From Dimargaris cristalligena (taxonomy: Eukaryota; Kickxellomycota; Dimargaritomycetes; Dimargaritales; Dimargaritaceae), in assembly GCA_027576995.1 (NCBI GenBank), contig JANBQC010000135.1, positions 1 to 54,012 of the forward strand: a stretch of 54,012 nt of DNA, read 5' to 3'. The notes beneath the pieces were generated by a model that was given only the letters and a program-made list of their open reading frames with translations, was not told where the DNA came from and made no database searches. The stretch's first letter is position 1. Each line of letters begins with the position of its first letter. Below, piece after piece: positions 34,599-47,868 of the stretch. The translations under genes and the position numbers were made by a program.

Positions 34599-36069
34599 AC
34601 TAAATTCTGGTTTCCCTTGTGGAAGATATCTTTGGTCCTTCTCCCCCCATTATTACTTAGAGTGCTCCTTTTGTATTTAATATTTTTCTTTATATATATA
34701 TATAAACCCATATTCGACTAGTTACACAAGTATGATCTTGGCTTACTGGTCTTACTTCCACGAATGATAATTGTTTTTCCTAATCCTAATCCTCTCCCCC
34801 CTCCTTCTGACTTCATCTCCCTTCGTTTCCAACTCCCCCCCCACCCTTTCCCTCGTAGAACATGCACCTGAATTATTGAATTCAGGGGTGATCATTGTCC
34901 CTGAGCTAACATCACCCTTGTCTTCATTCATAAGCCCCCTTCCACATCTATACTGCATGCAACCATGTATTGTTGTATAAACCTCCCCCCTCCGACTATG
35001 TACAATATTTTTAATAAATCCGTAATGTTAACGATTTATTTATTTTTTGCATTATTATTTGCTTCCAGAAAAAAACAACAACGCCAGGTTTAGTATAGCC
35101 AATTACCATATCATTTCAAAGAAGCCAAAGAGGAAGGGGGGAGTCTGTGACTTCATTCAGAAAACCCTTGGAGGCCCAATATATAGATTTATATATTATA
35201 GTTGGGACGATACAGGAGTTCCTCAGAAAACCCCCTTAGTTTTAGTGTCGACGGTGTTGTTTAGACAGAAGTGTATTCGAACCAGGCAATTTTGGTGGTC
35301 CTAGATGAAAGGAAGAAATAAAGCAATTGAAAGTGCGATGGTGTGAGTTGCGGTTGGTGATGATGATGATTCTTATGCCTTGTCAACCGAGGGCGTCCTT
35401 TATAAAGGGTTGCCATGGTAACTAAATCCGAACTGCAGTTATGCCGTGGTGTGGTAAAGCCGGGCCACCCCGGAAGCATGCAAGGCAGTAATGACTCAGG
35501 CAGTCAAATAGCAATGCTAGAGATGTATATGTCAATGTGGATGGACACGTCGGTAATATATCGTGCGCTAGCCATGGGGGCGGAAAAAACGTCGCAATAG
35601 TAATAGATTGAATATCAAAACTCAAGGAACAGAGGGCCCTGAAGTACTCGGAGGAGTAATAGTTTTAGCCACTGGTGGATATCTATTATTATAAATTAGT
35701 TCCGGATAGGTTGTAATGATATCAGGGGGCGGATTGCCCATACTAACAGTCAAAATTTGAATTGGGGGTAATTTAACCCAAAGCAAAAGAAGAGGGTGCG
35801 TGAGAACAGCTCGGTCCAACTATAGAGCGGGTATTCCGTTTAGTAAATCAGGTACTACAGGCTAATCATAATCTCCCCTCCTAGCCAACCATTTACATTT
35901 CATTTTGAACTCCCATACAGCCGGTGTAGATTTCCACCCATATGGTATACTATAGTCTCCCATGCGCTTCAGCAGCATTTAGCCGTAGGTAATTAATGTG
36001 GAGTGGGTCATTTAGAATATTTTCACGGTGGTTGATTCAATCCGGGGGGAAGGGATAATTATAAATCGT
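34599..36069. other. Gene-free spacer
   Basis: About 1.5 kb between the Cys-rich gene and the stop codon of the PPR gene. AT-rich with a short (TA)n run near 34692-34705. No coding frame has support. Confidence 0.55.
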
Positions 36070-37753
36070 CTATGCGCCGGATTTTAGAATAAACTGCATG
36101 AGAGGAACGGACGCAGGATAATGTTGTTGAATGTGATGCAGACACCGTCGGAGCTGGGGGTACTGTCGACGGTTCCGTAGGGTCGGAATGATGGTGACGA
36201 GGGTCTTTTCGGACGGACCTTCCGGAGGAGAACCATGTCCATCCTGCTGGTACGCAGGGCGTAGTGGTAGTGGTAGTCCGAGTCCGGGGCCAACTGCACG
36301 TGGGGGGGCAATGGGGGTAGTAGTAGTAGTAGTAGAAGTAGTAGCATTAGGTCGCGGCACTGAACCATACGCCAACCGGGGGTTGGTAACGGCGGGCCAC
36401 ATGTCCTGGGTGAACACGTCCACGGCCTGATCGAACCGTTCGAGGCGTAATAGAGCTTCAATGTACGAATTGTACACATTTTTGGGTAGGGGTCGGGTCT
36501 GCCAATACGGCGGGGGTTCATTGGCCCTGGTCTCCGCGGCGGGTCCAGCATCCGATGGGGATGGTGATGGAGCACCGCTACTGCCGCCGCTGCTTTCTCC
36601 TGCTTCTCCTCCTCTTCTCCCCATTGGCCGGATCTCCCGTTCCCAGAAATCCACCAGGAGTTGGGGTTGGTTATGGTACCCTAGCGTATCGAGCAGGACG
36701 GCCACAATTGGGCCTTCAATGGGGAGGCCGGTGGCCAGGAATTCCCGCCAGATGCCCAGGGCTTTATCCGTACAGCCGGCCCGGTTATAGCCGTTAAGGA
36801 GCATCGTGTAGGTATAATGGTCAGGGGCCAGTCGAGGGGTTTCGGGTTCCCGTGCCGGCTCCGGTTCTGGTTGAAATGCGGGGTCCGACGGATATGAGGA
36901 AATAGCGGACATACTCGAAGCAGTTCCTGATGCCTCGGTGGCCGTGGTGGGTAATGGGGATCGCTTAGAACTATAGTCCGATGGGGCCCTAGAACCGTGG
37001 TGCCGTTGGGAAGGGGCCCCATTACCACTGTCGCCACTACCATTACTGCGGGACCCATTATTATCACTAGCCTCAGCCAGTGTACGTTTGCGAAGCATCT
37101 CCGCATCCCGACGTAACCGATGGTACCAGCGTTCCATATCCCGGACCCGACACTGTCGTCCATAAAAATGGATAAAGAAGTGGTAAGCCCGGAGGGGTAA
37201 TTGTACCCCACTCTGCCGCTGGATACGTTCCACAATAGCTTCGGCGGCCGCCGGGCCTTCTTTCTGGGCGGTGAGCTCTAGGATACCCACTAGGTTATGG
37301 GCCTCTTGGGATTGGGTGGAGTATACCGGGCGGGTACGCCGGTAAGAGAGGGGGGCCGGATGAGGGGTGGACGCTAACCGGGTCGAAAATTGGGATAAGG
37401 GATCGGTGGTGGTGGTCGTGGTTGGTCGGTTCGGGTGATCGTTGTATTGGCGCGGTGAGAATTTGCGTTCGGCTGGTATCTGTCATACGGTGGAATGGTC
37501 GAACCCACAGGTAATATATATATGCTCTCAAGGTCAGTACTGCTGAGGAAATGATTACAGTGCGATATAGACCTATCGGGGAAACTGTCCCGAGACGGGG
37601 AAAGGGGGGGGGACTAATAGGTTGTACCCGCTGACTTACATTCTTCCCGATTTGTTGCTTGGCGTGCCGTAGCGAGCGGGCAGCATACTGACGCTGGAAT
37701 ATCGAGCCCGGACTCAATTTCATGGGGCGGGTCGGCCGTATACTGCGAAACAT
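36070..37753 (-). CDS. Pentatricopeptide-repeat (PPR) protein, probably mitochondrial
   Basis: PPR proteins bind organellar RNA and act in mitochondrial transcript processing, stability or translation. Two exons in phase: 37640-37753 and 36070-37479, giving 507 residues. The N-terminus is basic and hydroxylated without acidic residues (MFRSIRPTRPMKLSPGSIF), as in a mitochondrial targeting sequence. Clear PPR-type helix pairs are visible: AYHFFIHFYGRQCRVRDMER, HYTYTMLLNGYNRAGCTDKA followed by LGIWREFLATGLP, and NVYNSYIEALLRLERFDQAV. A Ser/Gly/Pro-rich segment separates the first and second repeats; a second low-complexity patch, with a Thr run encoded by a trinucleotide repeat, follows the third. 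The RNA target and yeast counterpart cannot be told. It is divergent from the small coiled-coil gene at 38415. Confidence 0.85.
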
Positions 37754-38082
37754 GACGAAGGGTGGGGAGAATTACCAAAGGAATGGGGCTAAAAAGGCCA
37801 ATGCGAGTGGCGTAGTTTTGACCACGCTATGCACCGCAGGTCTGTAAGGGCCGGGGGACTCGCGGCGGTTAGGTACTGGTTAAGCAAACGCGAATTGATA
37901 AGTTTGAGGGGCGAATGTAGGGAGGGGGGAAAGGATTAACCAAATGGAGTAGAGAGATAACTAGGGGTAACCCGGTTGTTTTCTAAATGAAGCAGATGCA
38001 GTCAGAATGAAAGTTTATTCTGCCCCTAGGAAGTTGTTCAATCGCTGGCAGAGTAAAAAAAAGAGAGAGAGTGCCAATTAAT

Positions 38083-38104
38083 GTAGGAGAATCGATTCTC
38101 CTAC
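38083..38104. promoter_or_regulatory. Perfect 22-bp palindrome
   Basis: The 22 bases are exactly self-complementary, with half-site GTAGGAGAATC and no spacer. It lies 329 bases from the PPR start and 310 bases from the start at 38415. Candidate dimer binding site; a cruciform or chance palindrome are alternatives. Confidence 0.5.
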
Positions 38105-38150
38105 CCAAGAAAGCGCCTTCTTCCCTGCAGTAACTTCCCATTCATGTAGC

Positions 38151-38152
<2 letters not shown>

Positions 38153-38182
<30 letters not shown>
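38153..38182 (+). repeat. (TC)n microsatellite
   Basis: About fifteen uninterrupted TC dinucleotides in the divergent promoter region. Confidence 0.9.
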
Positions 38183-38186
<4 letters not shown>

Positions 38187-38414
38187 AGCCAAATGGGTTC
38201 TTCCGTTTGGTCTAGTCCCCCTTCTCTGTATTCCCGATACATTATTTTATTCCTTGCGGTTCAGACTGTGCTCGTTACTGTTTTGAATATCGTTCTTCCC
38301 AGCTCTCTCCATTTTCGACGAACCCACCTTTATTAATTTATATAAATATAAATTCACTTTCCCTTCCGGAACCCTCCATCCAATATTGTCGAAATCTCCC
38401 TTCTGGAACTACCC

Positions 38415-39118
38415 ATGGACTCGCTCGCCCTTGAAATTGACGACCAAGTCAAGCAAATCCTAGCTGCCTTACTTTCCGATGAGCCCCAAGCCGAAAAAGT
38501 CGCAGGTAAGGACGCGCAAGGAGTAGGTTGTCACTTTTGACCGACACACCCGGTAAAACTGTTGGAAGTCACCACCTGGGGTTTCCCCAGATCGTTTTGG
38601 AGCTGGAGTTTTTACAACAGAATTGGGCTTGTGGAAGTCAATCCCATGGGTAGCAGTGGCTCCTTAACTGTCCTTTACTGTATCCTAACATTGTTTTGGC
38701 TGTTAGACTAAAGCCGCCCCGGCCCATCTTATGCTATCTATATTACTTACACTATAAGCCCCCCTTCATGAGGCCCTAGAAAAGTCACTCAGCAGTGTGG
38801 ACAATCAGCTCACCCAGCGGTCCCAAACCCTAGCACAAAACCCCCGTATTCAATTATGTCAAGTAAGTTGTCTTCTATACTACCTTCTACCATACCCACT
38901 TCCCATTTCGGCTGTATGAGGAATTTAGGCTGTTCTAACAACCCCTATTTGTAACCGCATTCTTCGGCTGGTGTATTGCACAGGAAATCATTGATCTGAA
39001 AGGCGATATTCGAGCCAAACAATTGGTGGTGACTAAATGTCAACAGCGGCTGGCGCAATTCGAGACTAGCCTGGCCCAACTAGAGGCGAGTAATGCCAAA
39101 TGTCTCATGAACAGCTAA
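38415..39118 (+). CDS. Small coiled-coil protein, possibly Mediator subunit 9
   Basis: Three exons in phase: 38415-38505, 38759-38862 and 38984-39118, giving 109 residues. Donors are GTAAGG and GTAAGT. The N-terminus is acidic and helical (SLALEIDDQVKQILAALLSD). A short proline break is followed by a long coiled coil (LHEALEKSLSSVDNQLTQR, EIIDLKGDIRAKQLVVTKCQ, LAQFETSLAQLEAS). The order 'short helix, conserved Asn-Pro loop (QNPRIQL), long coil with Glu-Ile-Ile-x-Leu' is reminiscent of Mediator Med9, a small middle-module subunit. Similar coils occur in kinetochore (DASH) and tethering subunits, so I leave the symbol empty. The gene structure is well supported; the identity is a weak inference. 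Confidence 0.7.
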
Positions 39119-39395
39119 GCTACAGATTCGTATTTTTTTTAAAGAAACTTAACCGTACCAAGGCGATGGCTCCGCGTATGCGTGTAATATAAATATCAAC
39201 TAATGGCTAAGAGAAACACTGTCCTAGACAATTTAATACGTGTAACGGTATCAACACCTGCACCATAATTTGTTAGTATATTCGGGATTACTGAATGTCA
39301 GTGATACGGGATTGGGCTGATGAATGGTGATTAATGACCATGTAATCCAGCGAAGAGTTTAGGATCAACGGATCTTTGTCACAGGGGGCCATTGC

Positions 39396-42300
39396 TCAGT
39401 TTTTGCGCAACTTGGAGAGCCAGTCTTGGAGGCGCGCCTGGCCCTGGCGAAGAATGTGGGCACGGCCATATGGGGTGGATAGTGTACTATTGCTGGGGAC
39501 GGGTGGAGGGGTGGATAGCACCGGAACACATTCTGAGCTAGAATGCGTAGAACCCCCTTCATTTGAGAATGCCGGAGGGGAGTGCCAAGCAGGGGCATTT
39601 GAAATGTCTATGCGGCCTGGCCCATGGACTATTGGGGATGGCGGCTGCGACAGTCTCGGACAGGGGGATGGTGGGTATGACGGCGAGCTGGAAATAAGTG
39701 AAATATATGGACTTTCCTTAGGGACTGGGTCCGCGGCTGGTCGAGGGGAGAGCCAAGTGCTACAATTCGAAACCGCTGGGTCGATATGTGCCCTTAAATC
39801 GGGTTGGTTAATTGGGCAGTTTGGTTTGCCGGGCTTCTCTTGTGTCGACTCATCCTCAACGTAGTCAGAAAATTCAAGTAGGGCTTGAGTAGGTTTGGCC
39901 GACTGTGGGGCGGGGGCTAATGCTGTTTTTGGCGGATATAGTGAGCCAGGCGACATTGAGCGATGAAGAGGCGAGCTAGGCAAATAAAAATCATAGTCGA
40001 AATCAAAAGAAAGTATAGTCGCATCGTCACCTCCTGAAGGATTATCAGCTATTATTTCAACTGTTTGTCCGTCTGGTTCAGTCGTGCCGAGGAGGGACAT
40101 TGGGACACACGGAGTGCAATGCCCACTAGATCTCTTCCGCTTCTTTCCCACCTTGCAACAGGTATGCTTGCACTTGCGCTTATCGGCACACTTATGCTGG
40201 CAAGGAGAAATCTGTGATCGATGCAGCTCGTTGATAGTGGCAGTAATCGGTTGTAGCGGGGTGGTAAGGGCTGGAGTTGGAGAACACTTTGAAGCAAGTT
40301 CATTCTTGGGACCTGAGGTATTTAACCACACCAGCATTAGCAAAGGCAAATTTAAATGAGCACTACATCATTATGCATTTCAGGATTTGCTTGTGTCTAC
40401 GAACAACACAGACCCAAGGTTGGATTCGTCTTATTTGGGCCGGTTTTTACCATCTAGACAATATAAGGGCTTCTTACTACCAGGCTCGCTATGGTTGGGT
40501 AGTTGGCTATCAGCCTTTCCCTTTATTAGATCGAATGTAAGTGTCCCGGGCTTATCTACGGAAACCGGCTAAACGCCATCCAGATCCAATTAAGCATATA
40601 TAATAGCCGCAGTTAAAAATTGTCCCCATTTTCATAACCATTACTAGGTCCATAGGCATATTATAATCCTAAGCTAGGAATTGTTGAGTTATCAGATTAT
40701 TTAAACTCTCTATCGACCTGCACTTACCATCAAGTCAGTCGTCATTGTTTTGTCTCTTCGGAAATACTGACTCCGTATAGTTGGCTCAACAACCACAATA
40801 TCGCCAACACCCACTGATAAGTGTATACGTACGTAATTGTTAGGAAAGATACAGTGCAATCCGATCCCGTAATAAAATAGTCCTTGAAGCTCGAAGTAAA
40901 ATAATGACCCCACCCTACACTAGATTATCAATGAGTAGATTTGAGAAGACTCTTACATATAGTTTCACTAATTACGAGGCAGTGGATCTGGTCGTCTGCT
41001 TCTACTTCAGGCAAATTTACTCGATAACGATTTCCCTTCTTGGCGTGTCGAATTGGGAATCGACGAAAGTCAAGTAGCCCACCTGAAGTCACGAATACCA
41101 TGGCAACAGCCCATAGACATTGGCCATGCCGACTTGACAGGGACGAGGGAAACTCAAGGGTGATATTTACGACAAGCTGATTTTTTTGGCCCTAAATTGG
41201 TAAAAACGTATACTTTCGAGAGATCATTTAATATATACATGAGTATTTCAGGAAACTAGAGTTGCCCTCAATAAACGAACCCATATATACCGCCTTGTCA
41301 ATTTTAACCGGTACTTACATTGGTAGCCTCCGCCTGTAACCATGGCAGTTGCCTCACTGCCTCCAGAACCTGGGAAGGTCATCAAATATTAAAGTCACGA
41401 TGCGTGAAATTAGTTGTTTATAATCGATAGACAGTGTAATGCCGAGTCTCCCCATTTATTTTGATCGTTCTGTTTACCTGATTGCCGAAGGGTGGATTCC
41501 GGCCAAGAATCTATAGAATTCAAATAATCCACGAAAGCAATAGCTATAGGTTAATGATCGATAATAAATTAGGTAATGAGAGCCTTGGCCTCCAATGCCC
41601 CTGGTCTTGTACTCTAGTCCCTAAATAAAATAGTATCCTACTGTTTCAATACGTCGGGCGTCGGTATTTTTGAGATCATCAAGCGATTTAATCCCCGCAG
41701 CATTAAGAGATTTGCAGTATTGGGCACCAATCTTCTCCACTTGCTTAAGTATCATATGGGATTTGTCCCAGCAGTGGCAGTGTAGGCACTGGTGACTGAG
41801 TACACATTTCAGTAACGTAGATTTTAGAGTAGCAATCAGAAATCAGCGTAGGATTTAAAGCCTATTCGCATTAAGCTGCACCCGATTAATTATTAAACCT
41901 GAGGTATACCTAGCCATGTCGCAGCCAATTTTAAGGTCCTGACTTACACTAACAGAGTGTTCAAGATACACTCGGTATCCTTTTGGGCAACTGCATATTC
42001 GGTTAGGTCTATTAAAATTTAAGTTCGTTAAATAGTAGGTTCATTTAGATATAGGTTGGTATTAACAACTCCGTTTATATTTGCACAGTGATTCCTATCA
42101 GATAACACCTAACAACCGAACAGAATGAAAACTGGGGTTTTCCTTACATTTGAGTATTCTATACGACTGTTGAACTACTGTATTCATCTCCGCGTTCATC
42201 TGGAACCCCGTTTTAGGGTCGCTGAAATTGATCTGGGCCAAGAAACACTTTCAAGATTGCCAGGTGGAAGCTTCATACTAATAATAAGTCATCACGCGCT

Positions 42301-45300
42301 ATACTGTCTTAAAGTGGATTGATCATGTCGAATTAGAATTCGATTCCACCACTTGTTCATAAAAAAACAACAGTACAAAATAACCATCGGGGCCACATAC
42401 CTGCAAAAGTAAAAACACCTTTTCGTCTATAGTTTTTACTTTCCCTTTAAGCGGGTGCCGAATACTGGGGTATTTGTTAATAGTGTTTAGCACCGTTTTT
42501 TCACCCGCCTGGAACCGTAGGTCTTTGAATTCGTCCGACCGCGCCAAAGTTATCAGCTGGTGCGCAATAAAACAACAATGCGAGACGTGGTTGGCTTTAA
42601 ACTATTTGTTTATGTGGGATTATTATGTGTAGTGATTAGTCACCGGCATCCAGATTCTGATAATACTTACAATATCCCTAACCCCGGCCCCCGAAGTAAT
42701 TTTAGCGACTTCTTGAACAGTTGGGAATTTTATGTAATATCGGGCCATCGCTTTTCCCATTTCTAATGTTTATTTTGTACACGAGTCGAATGAATGACCA
42801 CGCACACAGAAACATATAATAAACGCAATGTCAAAATACCAATCTCAATTTGGCCTAGATTGGTGTTCAGTGAAAGCCAGAAGCCCAGTGATGTTAATAT
42901 AATTGAGCGTTTTTAATGGGACAAATATGTGTACTTACCATTACTGGTGATATTTTGATCAGGATTAATGCTGACTAAACCGGCCTTTTCCAGTAGGTGC
43001 AAGTTACGAATGAATATATCTGGCAGGCTCAATGGCAGAGAATGTAAATTAGTCTATTATCTCCCCAATAAGTATTGAATGTAGTCGCGCTTCCTATTTT
43101 GGTCAAGGCGTGTATCACCCACCTTCCAAGTACTTGCGCGGCGTAGTGGATGTGGTTTCTTGATCAGCAATTTTGTAGTAACTGGGATTATTGCAAATCC
43201 GCGTGTACAGAAACGTTGACTTGAGCCTAAAGTCGAAAAAACAACAAGAAACCATATCGTCGGATAGCAGCATAGCATAAAACAATACGGGGTCAATTAG
43301 TAATTCTAATGTATACTCGTGAATTAAACAGGTGATATGGATGTGATTGTAGAGTATTGCACAGATAATGAGGGTTGGGAAGAAGCGAGTTTATGGACTT
43401 ACCACCGGATGGCCATATCTCGATTGGCTATACTTCCCAGACTGATTTCAGCGTTAATGTGTTCGATTAGATTTAAATGCAAGCTGGATGATGTGGTCAG
43501 GTAAAAATATATAGAGCAAGACTTAGTAGTTGCCCAATATATTACTTTGATTATGTCGGCGGACGATAACGGCAGTCTCTTACTGGTGATCTGGTATCAA
43601 CCAGAATGTCACTACCGGGACATGATAAGTAGGCCTTTGGGTATACCTCATACCTGCTTTCAACTGGCTCTTGACCTGATACTAAATTATCATACCGCGA
43701 TTTCTGGTCAACTGTGGTCAAGATAACAGCTACACCAGAAGTATCAAACTGTGGTCGACCGGCCCGACCAATCATTTGAAGAATCTCTAAATCCGAATAC
43801 TCCACGTACCGGGAGTTAATATAGGCTAAAGCAAAAAAATAAAAGATGTTGGCTGGGAAATTAAGCGGAGAGTCGGTATCGTTGGACTAGTCTTGCGAAA
43901 TCGAGTCTCATTGCTATTACGTTATTTTCCAATATTACCGACTGGTAAATTTAGAAATTTTTACTCCCGTCAGTTTTTATCCTACCTCTGGTTGATTTGA
44001 TGACTACGAGATGGGCTGGCAAATTAACCTACACAAGTATGGAATAAATTATGGTAAATGGCTATGTCCCTATTATCGCTATCCACCCCAAAAATCTACT
44101 GAAACTATCTTGATGAATCGCATATGTATATATATATATGTATATATGATCACGGCTTTAGAGATCCAGGGTTGTTCTATACAAAAGAATGTATTCGACC
44201 TACCCCAACAGCTAAAGTTGAGGTTGTGCCTAAGCATGGATGGTTAGAGTTAATGGATATGTAGAATAATTTGTATAATAAAAATATTGGCTGTTAAAAA
44301 TAGGGGCGGCCTGGCACCAAGTCGAACAATAAAAAGCATTGCTCTCAAACTGGGGGCTTGTATATACGCTCTAGAAATACCCAATCTCATTTAAGGTGCC
44401 TACTTACAGATTATTTTGACCATTCCCTCAATGAACAAATTCTCAACCAATCGCCGGTCAGATAAATCCAGGCCAGCGTGATGGAAAGCCACGCCAGTAA
44501 CAACGAGCTCTAGGTTGGGGAGTATGCATACATTGTGATCATATGTTACCTGGTTTCTTCCTACAATGCTCAATTGAGAAATGTAAATCGATCAGTCGTG
44601 GACCGTAGCACGGGTTGCTTGGTCCAAATGGCTTACCTTTGAGCTGCTTGTGTTTAATACTGAATTACCGATGTAGATGGGTAGCGTAGGATTGTCATTA
44701 ATAAACAGAGGCAGTTAAAATTAGATAGCGGTACATTAACTAATACATTCAACATAACCCCAAATTAGTGATATAAAGTAAAAATTACCTAAGATGCTCC
44801 AGGTTGGGCAGCCGGGGAAAAGTTTTACTGAGAAATTCGGTCGCCTGTTGCGCGGACTTTCGTGTGCTGCAAAACTGATCATTTAGCACACGTAATAGTA
44901 TTGAGATATTAGGTGACAGATTGAAATATCTATTGATTTAGAACGGAACGGCTGGGCAAGAATCCTCGATGGAAATACAAACAGTGTTTTCGCTATTTCC
45001 ATTAAATATCGATGAAAACTTTAAAAGTGTTGATGTACATACGACTAGGGTGGGTTTACCGTGGCTATGAGTTGAGACAATCTCCGACAATCTATTCGAA
45101 TTCCATAATGTAAAATACGGGGGTGAATGGTTTTCTTCATTTACTCGACTTTCTTGACAGTAGCGCCCCAGCTAGTTGGAACCTCAAAGCAGGATAATAA
45201 ATAAGAGTACTAAAGCTTGCTGTGCAAAGAATCCCCAAATTAAGCACTTACTTATAATCGAGATTTCGTTCAAATAAGAAGTAGTTATCTGTACGCATCT

Positions 45301-47868
45301 CAACTCCGTAAACGTGACGCACAAGTTTCACCGGACGATACTCTTCACCGAAATTTTTGATGATAGCAGGCTTGCTAGCATCTGATCCGTTCGTCGCGGA
45401 TTCATTGGGGCAATTATAACTCAGCCACGCGGCTATATCGGAAATATTAGGCACCGTCGCCGATACCGCTAGGTACCGAATGGTCGGCTCCACTACCCGC
45501 ATGCGGCTAATCTAAATTATAATGAGTTAATGATTGTTCAAGTTGGTAAATATTGGCTCTATTTCTCATGATGTTAATCGAGGTGAAATTAAGGACTCGT
45601 CGTGTAATTAAAGAACTTATTTAAATTGCCCGACCATACACAGTCAATTTGATAGCCAATGTAATGATGAATCCATTTGTATAATGGTCGCAGGAACAAC
45701 ACTTACCACAGCCTCCAGGGTGGCGCCTCGTTTCTCCCGAAGCATATGGACTTCGTCGATCTGGATACTCAATCATAAAGATGTTTCTAAACGGGGCTCA
45801 GTTAAGCACATTCAAAATATAGTGACGCCCGGCTACCCCACTGCCAACAAAACCATGTTCATTAAGAGCCCGACAAAGTGAACTCTGTAGCATCGGCCCA
45901 CGTACCAATAGTAATTTGATCATTTTCATAAGATTGGTGTTGTCTCGCCTATGTAATTATAAATTATGGGGAATCGGACATCGTTGTAATTTTAGCAGGC
46001 TCCAGGCGGATATTTTAGGGGAGCCATATGGCTATAATGGACCAAGCACTTACCAACGGCGACTAAGCGCGTCCCATTTTTCAGGTGTGGCAATTCTAAT
46101 AAATGTTACAATCAAAGTATATATAAACCAGAAACCATGCGTAGAGATTGACTATATTTGTATATATATCACCCCAACCTCGCTATTAAGTAGTATGCAT
46201 TGCCTATATTACCAAATTTAAACCGATAGTGGCAACCTACATTAACCTTGCCCGAAGAATATCCCCAAGATTCGTAAAATCTGTATCCCCAGTCGCCTCT
46301 TTGCCTATATCATATCAAAATAAGTGGTATATAGTGCATACAAATGAAAATGTATGGATTATGGAGTGGTTATATAGGCCCATCACGTACTCAACCCCAA
46401 AAAGTTGTCCGCCGTTTTTGTAGAAATCGAAGTACTGGTGGGATTTGCCCACTTACACGAGATACCTAATGGATCAAATTTGCTGGACCAATCCTTAAAT
46501 CGTTCAGCACAGAGGGCCTGTAGATCCGATGTCCAAAGCAAAACATAGCACCTATGATAAGCAGTTATGCATCGATGTATCGCTTATATCGTACAATGCC
46601 CCAGTTGGGTACCTGGTTGTAACAAGTCTGATATTTGCTTTATGCCCAAATACTGTAGATCATTGTCTTGTTGGTTAAAATAATTATTTACCTTGGTTGG
46701 GGCCAAATAAATGGCTTTGAAATCATGGGATGGGTTCCGAAACAATTGAATCAGGGCCAATTCGAGAAGGCAGGTCTTGCCGGCACCCGTGGGGGCTAAT
46801 TGATTGCAAATATTCAGCATATATTGAAGATCAATAGAGAAAACGCGGATTCTTTGGCGACGCCATTGTACTAATGTTATACCCGTTCGATGTACGTTAC
46901 CTCAGTTCAATGAGATGGCTGTAGGCGAATGTAATTATAGTCGTACCAGACAATAGTACCACGCCACTTACCGCTAATAACGACGTTATTGGAACCGTGA
47001 AGTAACTAACGGAGCCCATGGTATAAATAGGCAAATCATATATCTATTACAGTGATTAGAATATTTAGATCCAACCCAATACTAACTATATCCACAATAC
47101 ATTGGATATTTTGGACGCCAAGCATATCCTTACCTGATCGAAGCAGTCCGTTTGTACGCTATTGAAGTACCGAAACCCAAATAGAATTCTGAACCGGGGC
47201 TCTAGCATGATATTAATACCAAGTATATCGATGTAAATATAAGCGCGCAGATGTACGGGAAGCTTAGTCTGCGATTGATAGCCGGGATTTAGAGAAAAAT
47301 ATCGTATGTATTTGGGCCCACCACAAAAAATATAGAGCTACCGACTTCCTGTATAAGCACAGAAGAAGGCACGGCTTCCAGGGGCTCTTCCTCCTACCAA
47401 TGTCTTCGACAGGACGGAGACCCGAATTATTTTGGTAGCTTGTAGATCTAGAAAGCGGAGATTTACATATGAAGGGTAATCAATGAGTCCGTGTCCACCG
47501 AATTGATGTTCGCGACCTAGAACAGATTAGTCACCCCGGGGTATGGGGTTGTCGGCCAAGACTTACTCCGTAGAAATCAAGTGCTGGGATCCAAAGTCGC
47601 TTTCGCCAGTTAGGTCAATCGAATGGACGACTGACCCGCTTGGGCTCGATCCGAATCTCACCAGGCCAGTCGAATTGGCGCCACTGGTAAGTAGGCGGCG
47701 GTTGGGCGAGACTGAAACGAGTTGGTAGTTTGGTTTGCTAGGCAAATTGCCAACAGCAGGGATCGGTTGAGTAATCGTAGATGGGTCGGAAATCTCGTTC
47801 GCTTCAAAGCAGAGAGCCTCGATATAATCGAGCTCTGAATCGTCAGAGCCAGTATGGGAGTGTGACAT
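39396..47868 (-). CDS. HFM1: HFM1/MER3, meiotic crossover DNA helicase (Ski2-like, Sec63 domain)
   Basis: Superfamily 2 helicase that stabilises recombination intermediates for interfering meiotic crossovers. About 31 exons encode about 1286 residues. Exons: 47567-47868, 47398-47516, 47134-47199, 46972-47005, 46692-46795, 46457-46517, 46241-46304, 46054-46095, 45906-45948, 45707-45760, 45252-45511, 45043-45091, 44789-44874, 44637-44659, 44408-44509, 44204-44229, 43986-44028, 43654-43825, 43403-43483, 43123-43226, 42939-43019, 42671-42762, 42401-42556, 42148-42247, 41948-41990, 41642-41795, 41478-41510, 41319-41369, 40957-41176, 40728-40914, 39396-40304. Motifs: FRYFNSVQTDCFDQ, Walker A APTGAGKT, ATPEKWDALSRRW, DEVH, VSATVPN, AFHHAGLDLSDRRLVENLF, TTSTLAVGVNLPAHLVVIKS, QMIGRAGRPQFD, then the winged-helix/ratchet and Sec63 parts (LKQVEKIGAQYCKSL, RNPPFGNQ, LLDFRRF). 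The last exon is a disordered tail with a Cys/His cluster (CQHKCADKRKCKHTCCK) as in fungal HFM1. Junctions 1/2 and 29/30 are off by one base. Confidence 0.88.

Larger units (their letters stand above)
37754..38414. promoter_or_regulatory. Divergent promoter, PPR gene / small coiled-coil gene
   Basis: A 661-base region between two divergent start codons. It contains a perfect 22-bp palindrome almost exactly in the middle (38083-38104), a GA run just before it (38061-38071) and a (TC)n microsatellite at about 38153-38182. The palindrome could be a homodimeric transcription-factor site serving both genes; this is an inference from position and symmetry. Confidence 0.5.
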
